DNA from: Halomonas eurihalina
GTDB taxonomy: Bacteria; Pseudomonadota; Gammaproteobacteria; Pseudomonadales; Halomonadaceae
Direction: 5' to 3'
Length of the DNA: 46,801 nucleotides
Assembly: GCF_008274785.1 (NCBI RefSeq)
Contig: NZ_VTPU01000023.1
Coordinates: 1 to 46,801, forward strand
Part shown: positions 34,479-44,473 of the stretch, one piece after another
How the letters are laid out: every line of letters starts with the position of its first letter
Numbering within the stretch: the stretch's first letter is position 1
The notes under the pieces: model-generated
Database searches by the model: none
What the model was told of the DNA's origin: nothing
What the model saw: the letters and a program-made list of their open reading frames with translations, nothing else
Program-made: the position numbers and the translations under genes

Positions 34479-35209
34479 TGCGACTGATCCAGATTTCCGA
34501 CTGCCATCTGCACGCCGACCCCGCCGCCCGCTCCCGTATCGGGATTCCCCATCACCAGTTCGTCCGCGTGATCGAGGCGGTCGCGTCCTGGCGTCCCGAC
34601 ATGGTGCTGGTTACCGGCGATGTCAGCCAGGATGAAACGGCGGCCTCCTACGCGTTGGCCGCGCGCGAGCTGGCGCGGCTCGACTGTCCTTGGTACTGGT
34701 TGCCTGGCAACCATGATGAGCCGGCCCGAATGGCCGAGTGTCGTGCCTTCGAGGACAGCGTGACTCTGGGGCAGCGGCGCCTGTTGCTGCTCGATACCCA
34801 GATTCCCGGCCAGACCCATGGCGCCCTGGGGGCAGCTCGCCTCGAGGCACTGGCGGAACGCCTGGCGGAGGACGATCGACCGACCCTGATCGCCATGCAT
34901 CACCCGCCAATCGGTGTCGGGTCGCGTTGGGTAGATGCGTTGGGGCTGGTCGACGCCGAGGCATTCTGGGAAGTCCTGGCGACGCACGAGCGGATCGAGG
35001 CGATCCTGTGTGGTCATATCCACCAGGCGTTCGAGTACCATCGGGCGACGCCTCATGGTGACGTGCCCGTCTATGCATGTCCCGCCACGTCCGATCAGTT
35101 CCTGCCCGGCGCCGAGACGTTCGCCGTGGATGCGGCGGCCTTGCCGGGGTTCCGGGTGCTCGATCTGGATGACGGCCTGAGCACTAGGGTGGAACGAGTG
35201 GCGTTCTGA
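34478..35209 (+). CDS. cpdA: 3',5'-cyclic-AMP phosphodiesterase CpdA (metallophosphoesterase)
   Basis: CpdA hydrolyses cAMP to AMP and so tunes CRP signalling. The 243-residue product has the calcineurin-like metal motifs in order: ISDCHLH (about 6-12), GDVSQDE (about 47-53), GNHDE (about 77-81), MHHPP and GHIHQ. ATG 34478 shares its A with the yqiB TGA. In E. coli yqiA and parE follow directly; here they start 6.5 kb further on. Confidence 0.92.
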   Translation: MRLIQISDCHLHADPAARSRIGIPHHQFVRVIEAVASWRPDMVLVTGDVSQDETAASYALAARELARLDCPWYWLPGNHDEPARMAECRAFEDSVTLGQRRLLLLDTQIPGQTHGALGAARLEALAERLAEDDRPTLIAMHHPPIGVGSRWVDALGLVDAEAFWEVLATHERIEAILCGHIHQAFEYHRATPHGDVPVYACPATSDQFLPGAETFAVDAAALPGFRVLDLDDGLSTRVERVAF

Positions 35210-35279
35210 TATCTTCTTAAAGTATAAAAAGATAGATATTAATTCTTTTACGTTATTTTGCATGGCACGATAAGCTGGC
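35210..35279 (+). promoter_or_regulatory. AT-rich leader upstream of cysD
   Basis: About 55 bases (35213-35265) are roughly 75 percent A+T, in sharp contrast to the GC-rich surroundings. TTTACG and GATAAG about 16 bp apart near 35248-35275 could be a promoter. CysB-controlled promoters are also A/T-rich, but I cannot identify a CysB site with confidence. Confidence 0.45.
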
Positions 35280-35379
35280 CCGCATGATGCGCTTTCCTCC
35301 CAAGGCAACGCTGCATAAATCGACGAGCGTTGTGAGGCGCAAGCCGTGTTTCCCCAATTCATGCGAGGTAGTCGGGCCC

Positions 35380-36351
35380 ATGACCAGTCTTGATGCCCCC
35401 ACACACCAGCGTACCCCTCGGACCGATGAGCATGCCTCGGGGCTGACGCCGCGCCGGATGACTCACCTTCAGCAGCTCGAGGCCGAGTCGATCCACATCA
35501 TCCGCGAGGTGGCCGCCGAGTTCTCCAATCCGGTGATGCTCTACTCCATCGGCAAGGACTCCTCAGTGATGCTGCACCTGGCGCGCAAGGCCTTCTATCC
35601 CGGGCCGCCGCCATTCCCCTTGATGCACGTCAACACCACCTGGAAATTCCGCGAGATGATCGAGTTCCGCGATCGCATGGCGGCGGAATCCGGTATGGAG
35701 CTGATTGAGCATATCAACCAGGAAGGCGTCGAGGCGGGTATCAACCCCTTCGATCATGGCTCGAGCGGCTACACCGACGTGATGAAGACCCAGTCGCTCA
35801 AGCAGGCGTTGGACAAATACGGCTTCGATGCCGCCTTTGGTGGCGCGCGTCGCGACGAAGAAGCCACTCGCGCCAAGGAACGGGTCTTCTCCTTCCGCGA
35901 CAAGCATCACCGCTGGGACCCCAAGAACCAGCGTCCCGAGCTGTGGAACCTCTACAATGCCCGGGTCAACAAGGGCGAATCCATTCGCGCCTTTCCGCTC
36001 TCCAACTGGACCGAGCTGGACATCTGGCAGTACATCTACCTGGAGTCGATTCCCATCGTCCCGCTTTACCATGCCGCCCCGCGCCCGGTGGTGGAGCGCG
36101 ATGGCATGCTGGTGATGGTCGATGACGAGCGCATGCCGCTGGAGCCCGGCGAGGTGCCCGAAGAGAAGTGGGTGCGCTTCCGCACCCTGGGTTGCTATCC
36201 GCTGACCGGTGCCGTGGAGTCCAAGGCCGCCACCCTGCCCGAGATCATCCAGGAAATGTTGCTGACCCGGACCTCGGAGCGCAGTGGCCGCGCCATCGAC
36301 CACGACCAGGCCGGCTCCATGGAAAAGAAGAAGCGGGAAGGGTACTTCTAA
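35380..36351 (+). CDS. cysD: Sulfate adenylyltransferase subunit 2 (CysD)
   Basis: CysD with CysN activates sulfate to APS (ATP sulfurylase), the first step of assimilatory sulfate reduction. The 323-residue product has the PP-loop [20 protein letters not shown] (near 54-73), [22 protein letters not shown] and the C-terminal [10 protein letters not shown]. The N-terminal 25 residues exceed the E. coli protein; ATG 35458 ([14 protein letters not shown]) would be the shorter choice. cysN is separated by an unusually long 227-bp gap. Confidence 0.95.
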   Translation: MTSLDAPTHQRTPRTDEHASGLTPRRMTHLQQLEAESIHIIREVAAEFSNPVMLYSIGKDSSVMLHLARKAFYPGPPPFPLMHVNTTWKFREMIEFRDRMAAESGMELIEHINQEGVEAGINPFDHGSSGYTDVMKTQSLKQALDKYGFDAAFGGARRDEEATRAKERVFSFRDKHHRWDPKNQRPELWNLYNARVNKGESIRAFPLSNWTELDIWQYIYLESIPIVPLYHAAPRPVVERDGMLVMVDDERMPLEPGEVPEEKWVRFRTLGCYPLTGAVESKAATLPEIIQEMLLTRTSERSGRAIDHDQAGSMEKKKREGYF

Positions 36352-36369
36352 CGCGCCTTCGGCGCGTTA
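36349..36369 (+). terminator. UUCG-loop hairpin over the cysD stop
   Basis: TAACGCGCC (36349-36357, including the stop) and GGCGCGTTA (36361-36369) form a 9-bp stem around TTC, in effect a C(TTCG)G loop. There is no T-run. It could attenuate or protect the cysD end instead of ending transcription, since cysN lies downstream. Confidence 0.65.
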
Positions 36370-36373
36370 GAAA

Positions 36374-36547
36374 GCCGCGAGCCTCGAGCAACGAGATGCG
36401 AGCAAACACACAGTTGCGAGTCTCGAGTCTCACCGCTCTGAGGTGGGGTTTGGGGTTCGAGTCTCGCCGCTCGTAGCGCGCAGCTCATAACTGAAGTTCT
36501 CTCTGAGCACGGTCTGCTCGTAGCCCGAGTCTCGAGGCTCGCAGCTC
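36374..36547 (+). repeat. Diverged heptad element between cysD and cysN
   Basis: Left arm 36374-36403 carries GAGCCTC, GAGCAAC, GAGATGC in register. The right arm 36516-36545 carries GTAGCCC, GAGTCTC, GAGGCTC, GCAGCTC. GAGCCTC (36379-36385) is perfectly complementary to GAGGCTC (36534-36540), and about 22 of 30 positions of the arms pair. The interior holds more heptads: two GAGTCTC at 36418-36431, and GAGTCTC, GCCGCTC, GTAGCGC, GCAGCTC at 36459-36486. There is no exact GAGCTAC unit, so it looks older than the others. Confidence 0.8.
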
Positions 36548-36578
36548 TCGTGTTCCGCACCAGGATGGAGAAAGAAAC

Positions 36579-38006
36579 GTGTCACACCAATCCAGCTTGA
36601 TTGCCGATAACATCGAGCAGTATCTGCACGAACACGAGAACAAGGACCTGCTGCGCTTCATCACTTGCGGCAGTGTCGATGATGGCAAGTCGACCCTGAT
36701 CGGTCGCTTGCTGCACGATTCCAAGATGATCTTCGACGATCAACTGGCGGCGATCACCCAGGCGTCGAAGACCAGCGGGACCACCGGCGAGGAAGTGGAT
36801 CTGGCGCTGCTGGTGGATGGGCTGCAGTCGGAGCGGGAGCAGGGCATCACCATCGATGTCGCCTACCGCTTCTTCTCGACCGACAAGCGCAAGTTCATCA
36901 TCGCCGATACCCCGGGGCACGAGCAGTACACGCGCAACATGGCCACCGGTGCCTCGACGGCGGGGCTGGCGGTGATCCTGATCGACGCCCGCCACGGCGT
37001 GCAGACCCAGACCCGGCGGCACAGCTTCATTGCGGATCTACTCGGCATTCGCCATCTGGTCATCGCGGTCAACAAGATGGACCTGGTTGACTACAGCGAG
37101 GCGCGCTTCGAAGAGATCGTCGCCGAGTACCGCGAGTTTGCCGAGCAGCTCGGTGCCGAGGATATCCACTTCGTGCCGCTTTCGGCGTTGAAGGGCGACA
37201 ACGTGGTCAACAAGAGCGAGGCCATGCCCTGGTATGACGGGCCGACGCTGCTCGGACTGCTCGAGACCATCGAGGTGCGCCACGACCAGAATCTGCGCGA
37301 TCTTCGTCTGCCGATCCAGTACGTCAATCGGCCCAACCTGGACTTCCGTGGTTATGCCGGCACCCTGGAGTCGGGCATTCTGCGCCCTGGCCAGGCCGTG
37401 CGCGCGCTGCCTTCCGGCAAGCGCTCCAGGGTCGAGCGCATCGTTACCTTCGATGGCGATCTCGAGGCCGCCTGGCCGGGGCAGGCGATCACCGTGACCC
37501 TGGAAGACGAGATCGACATTTCGCGTGGCGATTGGCTCGTCGCCGAAGATGCCGAGGTCATCCACGCCAGCGCCTTCGAGGCTGACATCGTGTGGATGCA
37601 CGAGCAGCCGCTGGACCCGGGGCGGCAGGTCGACATTCGTCTCGCCGGACGTTCCGTGTCGGGGCGGGTCGAGGCCATCGAGTACCAGGTCGATGTCAAC
37701 ACGCTGGCCCGTCATCCGGCCGAGCGGCTCGAGCTCAACGCCATCGCGCGTTGCCGAGTGGCGCTGACCGAGGAGATTGCCCTGGATGACTACGCCGTCA
37801 GTCCGGGTACGGGCAGCTTCATCGTCATTGACCGCCTGTCCAACGTTACTGTGGGGGCTGGCATGATTCGCGGCGCGGCCGAGGCACAGGATACAACGCC
37901 AGGCGAGGTCGACTGGGCGAGTTTCGAAGTCGAGCTCAATGCCCTGGTGCGCAAGTATTTTCCGCATTGGGAGGCCAAGGACATCAGCCAGCTGATGAGC
38001 CGCTGA
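36579..38006 (+). CDS. cysN: Sulfate adenylyltransferase subunit 1 (CysN)
   Basis: CysN is the GTPase subunit that drives APS formation by CysD. The 475-residue protein has P-loop [16 protein letters not shown] (about 30-45), the G2/G3 region with DTPGHEQY (about 109-116), NKMD (about 164-167) and EF-Tu-like domains II and III. It is not fused to an APS kinase (CysC). GTG 36579 has GGAG about 10 bp upstream. A strong terminator lies after its stop. Confidence 0.95.
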   Translation: MSHQSSLIADNIEQYLHEHENKDLLRFITCGSVDDGKSTLIGRLLHDSKMIFDDQLAAITQASKTSGTTGEEVDLALLVDGLQSEREQGITIDVAYRFFSTDKRKFIIADTPGHEQYTRNMATGASTAGLAVILIDARHGVQTQTRRHSFIADLLGIRHLVIAVNKMDLVDYSEARFEEIVAEYREFAEQLGAEDIHFVPLSALKGDNVVNKSEAMPWYDGPTLLGLLETIEVRHDQNLRDLRLPIQYVNRPNLDFRGYAGTLESGILRPGQAVRALPSGKRSRVERIVTFDGDLEAAWPGQAITVTLEDEIDISRGDWLVAEDAEVIHASAFEADIVWMHEQPLDPGRQVDIRLAGRSVSGRVEAIEYQVDVNTLARHPAERLELNAIARCRVALTEEIALDDYAVSPGTGSFIVIDRLSNVTVGAGMIRGAAEAQDTTPGEVDWASFEVELNALVRKYFPHWEAKDISQLMSR

Positions 38007-38060
38007 GCATCCGCGCTGCTTCCAGAGCGAGAAGGGGGAGCAGCGCTGGTCGAAAGCAAC

Positions 38061-38100
38061 GAGGCCCCGCCGTGTGATTCGCGGCGGGGCCTCGTCATTT
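38061..38100. terminator. Intrinsic terminator between cysN and cmoB
   Basis: A perfect 12-bp stem, GAGGCCCCGCCG (38061-38072) with CGGCGGGGCCTC (38082-38093), loop 9 nt, is followed by GTCATTTTA. It serves convergent cysN; a T-run for the minus-strand cmoB is not obvious. Confidence 0.85.
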
Positions 38101-38129
38101 TAACGTAGCCTGGATCGAGCGCTGGTGGC

Positions 38130-39137
38130 TCAGGCCGGTCGGTTGGCGATCACCACGGCGCGGCGTGGCGCCGGATAGCCCTCGCGGGTGCGGGTCGCGT
38201 CCTCGGGGTCGAGGAAGTCGGCCAGGGACTGAAAGGTCATCCAGTCGGTGGCGCGCTGCTCATCGAGACTGGTATCGGCCTCGTCCACCACGCGGGCATT
38301 CTCGAAGCCGCAACGCTCGAGCCAGCCGACCAGCGCCGCGGAGGACGGCAGGAAGTAGACATTTGGCATGGCAGCGTAGCGCTCGCCCGGCAGCAGCACC
38401 GTGGTGTCGTCGCCGCGTACTACCAGGGTTTCCAGCACCAGTTCTCCGCCCGGCCGCAAGGCGGCCTTGAGTTGCAGCAGATGCTCGAGTGGCGAGGGGC
38501 GGTGGTAGAGCACGCCCATGGAGAAGACGGTGTCGAAGGCGGCCAGTTCGTCGGGAACGTCCTCGATGCCCACCGGCAGGAAGTGGGTGCGGCCGCTGTC
38601 GGCGTCACCGACGAAGTGGCGCACGGCCTGGAACTGCCAGAAGAAGCGCGGTGAGGGGTCGATCACCAGCGTGAAGGCGGCACCGGCACCGCTCATGCGC
38701 CAGGCGTGATAGCCGTTGCCGCCGCCCACGTCGAGCACTCGGCGTCCATGCAGTGGCGCCAGGTGGGGGGCGACGCGCTGCCATTTCCAGTCGGAGCGCC
38801 ACTCGGTGTCGATGGTCACGCCACTCAGCCGGTAAGGCCCCTTGCGCCAGGGCGCCAGCGCGCGCAGCAGGTTCTCGCACTGGCGTCGCCGGGCGTCGTC
38901 CAGGCCGCACTCGACCGTCACGCTGTCGGCATCGAGCTGGACGCGGCGCGCCTCGGGTAATGGCGGCAGCTTGGCGACGGCCTTCTCCCAGGCCTTCAGA
39001 TCGCCGTATCGCTTGGGATCGAGCCCCCGGGCGAGCTGCTCGGGCAGCCGCGCCAGCCAGGTGTCGAAGCCCCGGCTGATACAGGCCTGGTCGAGAAAGG
39101 CGTGATAGAGGGGGCGGTGAACGTCGGGAATGCTCAA
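38130..39137 (-). CDS. cmoB: tRNA U34 carboxymethyltransferase CmoB
   Basis: CmoB transfers a carboxymethyl group from Cx-SAM to ho5U34 in tRNA, giving cmo5U. The 335-residue product has the family signatures WKWQRVAPHLAPLHGRRVLDVGGGNGYHAWRM (SAM domain, about 115-147), DPSPRFFWQFQAV and GVLYHRPSPLEHLLQLK. It follows cmoA after only two bases, so it is co-transcribed and probably coupled. The product of CmoA is its cofactor. Confidence 0.95.
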   Translation of the reverse strand: MSIPDVHRPLYHAFLDQACISRGFDTWLARLPEQLARGLDPKRYGDLKAWEKAVAKLPPLPEARRVQLDADSVTVECGLDDARRRQCENLLRALAPWRKGPYRLSGVTIDTEWRSDWKWQRVAPHLAPLHGRRVLDVGGGNGYHAWRMSGAGAAFTLVIDPSPRFFWQFQAVRHFVGDADSGRTHFLPVGIEDVPDELAAFDTVFSMGVLYHRPSPLEHLLQLKAALRPGGELVLETLVVRGDDTTVLLPGERYAAMPNVYFLPSSAALVGWLERCGFENARVVDEADTSLDEQRATDWMTFQSLADFLDPEDATRTREGYPAPRRAVVIANRPA

Positions 39138-39139
39138 CG

Positions 39140-39883
39140 TCAGGCCTCCTTGAAGGCGATCAGTGACGCGAAGTTCAAGTACTGGAACCAGGTCAGCGAG
39201 CGGCTGAAGCCGGCGCGTTCGAGCCGCGCGTGATGGGCTGCCAGGCTGTCCGGCACCAGGACGTTCTCCAGGGCCGTGCGCTTCTGGCTGATTTCCAGCT
39301 CGCTGTAGCCGTTGGCGCGCTTGAAATCGTGGTAGCGTTCGACCAGCCAGGCGTTGTCCTGTTCGTCGTCGGCGACGATCTTCTCGGACAGGATCAGCAC
39401 GCCGCCGGGCTCCAGGGCTTCGAAGAGGCGGGCGACCACGGCGTCGCGATCCATCGGGTCGAGAAACTGCAGGGTGAAGTTGAGCAGGATCATGCCCGAG
39501 GCATCATAGGCCTGGTGTCGGATGTCGCCCTCGATCACCGTCATGTCGTGCCCGGGGCATTCCTCCTTCAGGGTCTGGCGGGCGCGTTCGACCATCGTCG
39601 GTGAGAGGTCGATGCCGGTGTAGTGAAAGGCGTCCACCGGTAGCTGGCCGGCCAGCGCCAGGCCCGCGGCACCGAGCGAGCAGCCCAGGTCGTAGACATG
39701 ACCGCCATGGCGCAGATGGCGGCGGGCCAGGGGGCCGAGCATGGCGAGTATCTGGCCGTATCCGGGCACCGAACGTCGGATCATGTCGGGAAAGCAGGCC
39801 ACCACTCGCTCGTCAAAGGAGAAACTCGCCACCCGGTCGAGGGGTGTCGAAAAGATGGCGTCACGGTAAGATGCGTCACTCAT
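39140..39883 (-). CDS. cmoA: Carboxy-S-adenosyl-L-methionine synthase CmoA
   Basis: CmoA converts SAM and prephenate to Cx-SAM, the carboxymethyl donor of CmoB. The 247-residue product has FDERVVACFPDMIRRSVPGYGQI, the SAM-binding VYDLGCSLGAAGLAL (about 63-77), and FTLQFLDPMDRDAVVARLF and LSEKI. It is divergent from pgi (86-bp gap) and heads the cmoA-cmoB operon. Confidence 0.95.
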   Translation of the reverse strand: MSDASYRDAIFSTPLDRVASFSFDERVVACFPDMIRRSVPGYGQILAMLGPLARRHLRHGGHVYDLGCSLGAAGLALAGQLPVDAFHYTGIDLSPTMVERARQTLKEECPGHDMTVIEGDIRHQAYDASGMILLNFTLQFLDPMDRDAVVARLFEALEPGGVLILSEKIVADDEQDNAWLVERYHDFKRANGYSELEISQKRTALENVLVPDSLAAHHARLERAGFSRSLTWFQYLNFASLIAFKEA

Positions 39884-39969
39884 GGGCAGGTTGAAGCGTT
39901 GGGCTGGAAGCCCGCCATTCTACGCTTCCCTGCCCCGGGCTGCACGATAGGATCACCAGGAGGGAATCC

Positions 39970-41655
39970 ATGAGCCACTCCCCCGTCGAACAGCGGGATG
40001 CCTGGCGCGCCCTGGCCGAGCATGCTGACGACATGGGCCAGCGGCACCTGCGCGAGCTCTTCGCCGAGCACCAGGGACGCTTCGCCGATTTCAGCCGGCA
40101 GGCCGCCGGTCTGACACTCGATCTTTCCAAACAGCGCTGGGACGAGCGAACGCTTGCGCTGCTGCTGCAACTGGCGCGCGACGCCGGTGTGCCGGATGCC
40201 ATCCAGGGACTGCTGGCCGGAGAGCGGCTCAACCTCAGCGAGAACCGACCGGCGCTGCACACGGCCCTGCGCCTGCCAGCCGATGCCAGGCTCGAGGTGG
40301 AAGGCGAGGATCTGGTGGCCTCGGTGCACGCGACCCTGGATCGCATGGCGGCCATGGTCGAGCGTTTCCACGCGGGTCAGTGGCGTGGCGCCACCGGCAA
40401 GCCGATTCGCGATGTGGTCAATCTCGGCGTGGGTGGCTCGGATCTTGGCCCCTTGATGGTTACTCATGCACTGGCCGACCATCGGCTCGAGGGTGTCCAC
40501 CGCATCGATGTGCATTTCGCCTCGACCATGGATGGCTCGCAGCTCGCCGACTATCTGACGCGGCTCAATCCCGAGACGACGCTGTTCGTGTTGTCCTCGA
40601 AGTCCTTCACTACCATCGACACCCTGACCAATGCCCGTACCGCCCGGGATTGGCTGAAGGCCAGGCTGCTCGGCGGCGACCGGCAGGAGGGCGTCGATGA
40701 GGCACTGGTGATGCGTCAGCACTTCATCGGCGTCTCGGCCAGCCCCGACAAGATGCGCGAGTGGGGCATCGCTGACGAACACCAGCTCGAATTCTGGGAG
40801 TGGGTCGGTGGACGCTACTCGCTGTGGGGGGCCATTGGCCTGCCGGTTGCCCTGGTGGTGGGGATGGCGAACTTCCGCGAATTGCTGGCCGGCGCCCATG
40901 ACATGGACCGCCACTTCAGCGAGGCCGAGCTGGGCGACAATCTGCCCGTGCTGTTGGCGCTGGCGGGGATCTGGAACGTCAACTTTCTGGATATTCGCGC
41001 GCATTCCATCCTGCCCTATGACGGACGCCTCGAATATTTTGCCGCCTATCTCGAGCAACTGGAGATGGAGTCCAACGGCAAGTCGGTGAACCATGACGGC
41101 GAGCCGGTGGACTATTCCACTTGCCCGGTGCTCTGGGGGCAGCTTGGCCCCAACGCCCAGCATGCCTTCTACCAATTGCTGCATCAGGGCACGCAATCTG
41201 TGGAATGCGACTTCATCGCGCCCCGGGTGCGCTATGATGACGTGGCCGATCCCGCCACCCGCGACCACCTGATGAGCCAGCATCGCCTGACGTTGGCTAA
41301 CTGCTTTGCCCAGTCTCGGGCCTTGATGCTGGGCGATGCGGCGCTCGAGGACGAGGGGCCGCGCCCGGGCCACAAGCGCTATGCCGGCAACCAGCCGTCC
41401 AGTACCCTGCTGTTGGATCGCCTGACGCCCCGCACCTTGGGAGCGCTGGTCGCCCTGTACGAGCACAAGGTCTTCGTTCAGGCGACCATCTGGGACATCA
41501 ACCCCTTCGACCAGTGGGGCGTGGAGCTCGGCAAGACGCTGGCCGGCGAGACGCGACGCATCCTCGAGCACCAGGCCGGGCTCGAGGGCATGGATGCTTC
41601 CACGCGCGGCCTCATCGAGGCTGTCTGGGAGGCCGAGTCGCGAGAGTCGAGTTGA
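39970..41655 (+). CDS. pgi: Glucose-6-phosphate isomerase
   Basis: Pgi interconverts glucose-6-phosphate and fructose-6-phosphate. The 561-residue product has the normal length and the family motifs: VNLGVGGSDLGPLM (about 152-165), FVLSSKSFTTIDTLTNA (about 203-219), the catalytic Glu in GGRYSLWGAIGLP, and the C-terminal NPFDQWGVELGKTLA. ATG 39970 has AGGAGGGA 5 bp upstream. Monocistronic. It sits between cmoA and yqiA, inside the gene order that is continuous in E. coli. Confidence 0.96.
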   Translation: MSHSPVEQRDAWRALAEHADDMGQRHLRELFAEHQGRFADFSRQAAGLTLDLSKQRWDERTLALLLQLARDAGVPDAIQGLLAGERLNLSENRPALHTALRLPADARLEVEGEDLVASVHATLDRMAAMVERFHAGQWRGATGKPIRDVVNLGVGGSDLGPLMVTHALADHRLEGVHRIDVHFASTMDGSQLADYLTRLNPETTLFVLSSKSFTTIDTLTNARTARDWLKARLLGGDRQEGVDEALVMRQHFIGVSASPDKMREWGIADEHQLEFWEWVGGRYSLWGAIGLPVALVVGMANFRELLAGAHDMDRHFSEAELGDNLPVLLALAGIWNVNFLDIRAHSILPYDGRLEYFAAYLEQLEMESNGKSVNHDGEPVDYSTCPVLWGQLGPNAQHAFYQLLHQGTQSVECDFIAPRVRYDDVADPATRDHLMSQHRLTLANCFAQSRALMLGDAALEDEGPRPGHKRYAGNQPSSTLLLDRLTPRTLGALVALYEHKVFVQATIWDINPFDQWGVELGKTLAGETRRILEHQAGLEGMDASTRGLIEAVWEAESRESS

Positions 41656-41708
41656 GGGCCGATACTGATCGGCATGATGACGCTGGCCATATATACAGGG
41701 GTTCGGGT

Positions 41709-42335
41709 ATGCTGAGTGCCATGCGATCGCCGATGCCTGCCAGTGGCGTACTCTATCTGCATGGTTTCAACAGCGGCAGTGCCTCGCCGAAGGCGGCACT
41801 GATGCGCGCGGCCTGCGAGCGCCTGTCGCTGCCCTATGCGACGCCCCAGTTGCCGCACCGGCCGGATCAGGCGCTGGCGGTAGCCGAGGCATGCCTCGAA
41901 GCGCTGGGCACGGCTCCCATGGTGGTGGGCAGCTCGATGGGCGGTTTCCTGGCGACCCTGGTCGCCGAGCGCCACGACCTGCCGGCCGCCCTGATCAATC
42001 CGGCCGTGACGCCTGCCCGCTTGGTGACGTCCTGGGTCGGCGAGACCTTCGTCAATCCGTACAGCGGCGAGCGTTTCCGGATTGAGGAGTCGCATCGCTG
42101 GGCCCTGGAGGCCCTTACTCCCGAGCGGGTCGAGCCACGACGCTATCTGCTGCTGCTGGGCACGGCCGACGAGACGCTGGACCCGCGGGATGCCTGGGCG
42201 TTCTACCGGGGTGCGGCAAGCATCCTGCATCCGGGAGGAGATCATGGGTTTGCCGCCCTGGCCGACTACCTGCCGGCGATTCTGGCCCACGGCGGCCATG
42301 CTCTGCCGGTCGGGGCGGTGGCGATGCAGCGTTGA
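41709..42335 (+). CDS. yqiA: YqiA-family esterase (alpha/beta hydrolase)
   Basis: YqiA homologues have shown acyl-ester hydrolase activity in vitro; the natural substrate is unknown. The 208-residue product begins with the family LYLHGFNSGSASPKA, has the nucleophile elbow GSSMGGFLA (Ser near 79), the acid in GTADETLD and the catalytic His in GGDHGF near 182. ATG 41709 fits the length; ATG 41721 is also possible. parE follows at 106 bp, as in E. coli. Confidence 0.9.
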   Translation: MLSAMRSPMPASGVLYLHGFNSGSASPKAALMRAACERLSLPYATPQLPHRPDQALAVAEACLEALGTAPMVVGSSMGGFLATLVAERHDLPAALINPAVTPARLVTSWVGETFVNPYSGERFRIEESHRWALEALTPERVEPRRYLLLLGTADETLDPRDAWAFYRGAASILHPGGDHGFAALADYLPAILAHGGHALPVGAVAMQR

Positions 42336-42438
42336 GTGGTGGCGTCGCGCCATGGGGCATCTTGGCGCGTCAAGCATTCACGGAAGGGACGAGCCCGCGT
42401 CCAGGAGACAATCGAATGACCGTAACCAGTCTGGGTGA

Positions 42439-44322
<1,884 letters not shown>

Positions 44323-44324
44323 TC

Positions 44325-44415
44325 CGGCTACGAGCTACGAGCTACGAGCTACGAGCTTCGAGCTCTTGGGTTGGCTCAGGACGGCTCGTGGCTCGAGACT
44401 CGCAGCTCGAAGCGA
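44325..44415 (+). repeat. 13-unit symmetric heptad element between parE and parC
   Basis: Thirteen consecutive 7-mers occupy 44325-44415 without a break: CGGCTAC, three GAGCTAC, GAGCTTC, GAGCTCT, TGGGTTG, GCTCAGG, ACGGCTC, GTGGCTC, GAGACTC, GCAGCTC, GAAGCGA. Units 1-5 are forward and units 9-13 inverted around unit 7. Pairing 2 with 12 gives 6 of 7, 4 with 10 gives 7 of 7 (one wobble), 3 with 11 and 5 with 9 about 5 of 7. The stem is about 35 bp with a loop of three heptads. It starts 2 bases after the parE stop and ends 58 bp before parC. Confidence 0.93.
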
Positions 44416-44473
44416 AAACTTCATGAGGCGTTGTCCTCGACGATTCCACGATCGTGAATAAGGTCAAGGTGCC

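Noticed and set aside
39880..41571. 563-codon minus-strand open frame opposite pgi
   Set aside because: Shadow of pgi; it would also overlap the cmoA start region.
42346..42369. Terminator between yqiA and parE
   Set aside because: A 7-bp CGCGCCA/TGGCGCG inverted repeat exists but has no T-run, and yqiA-parE are expected to be co-transcribed.
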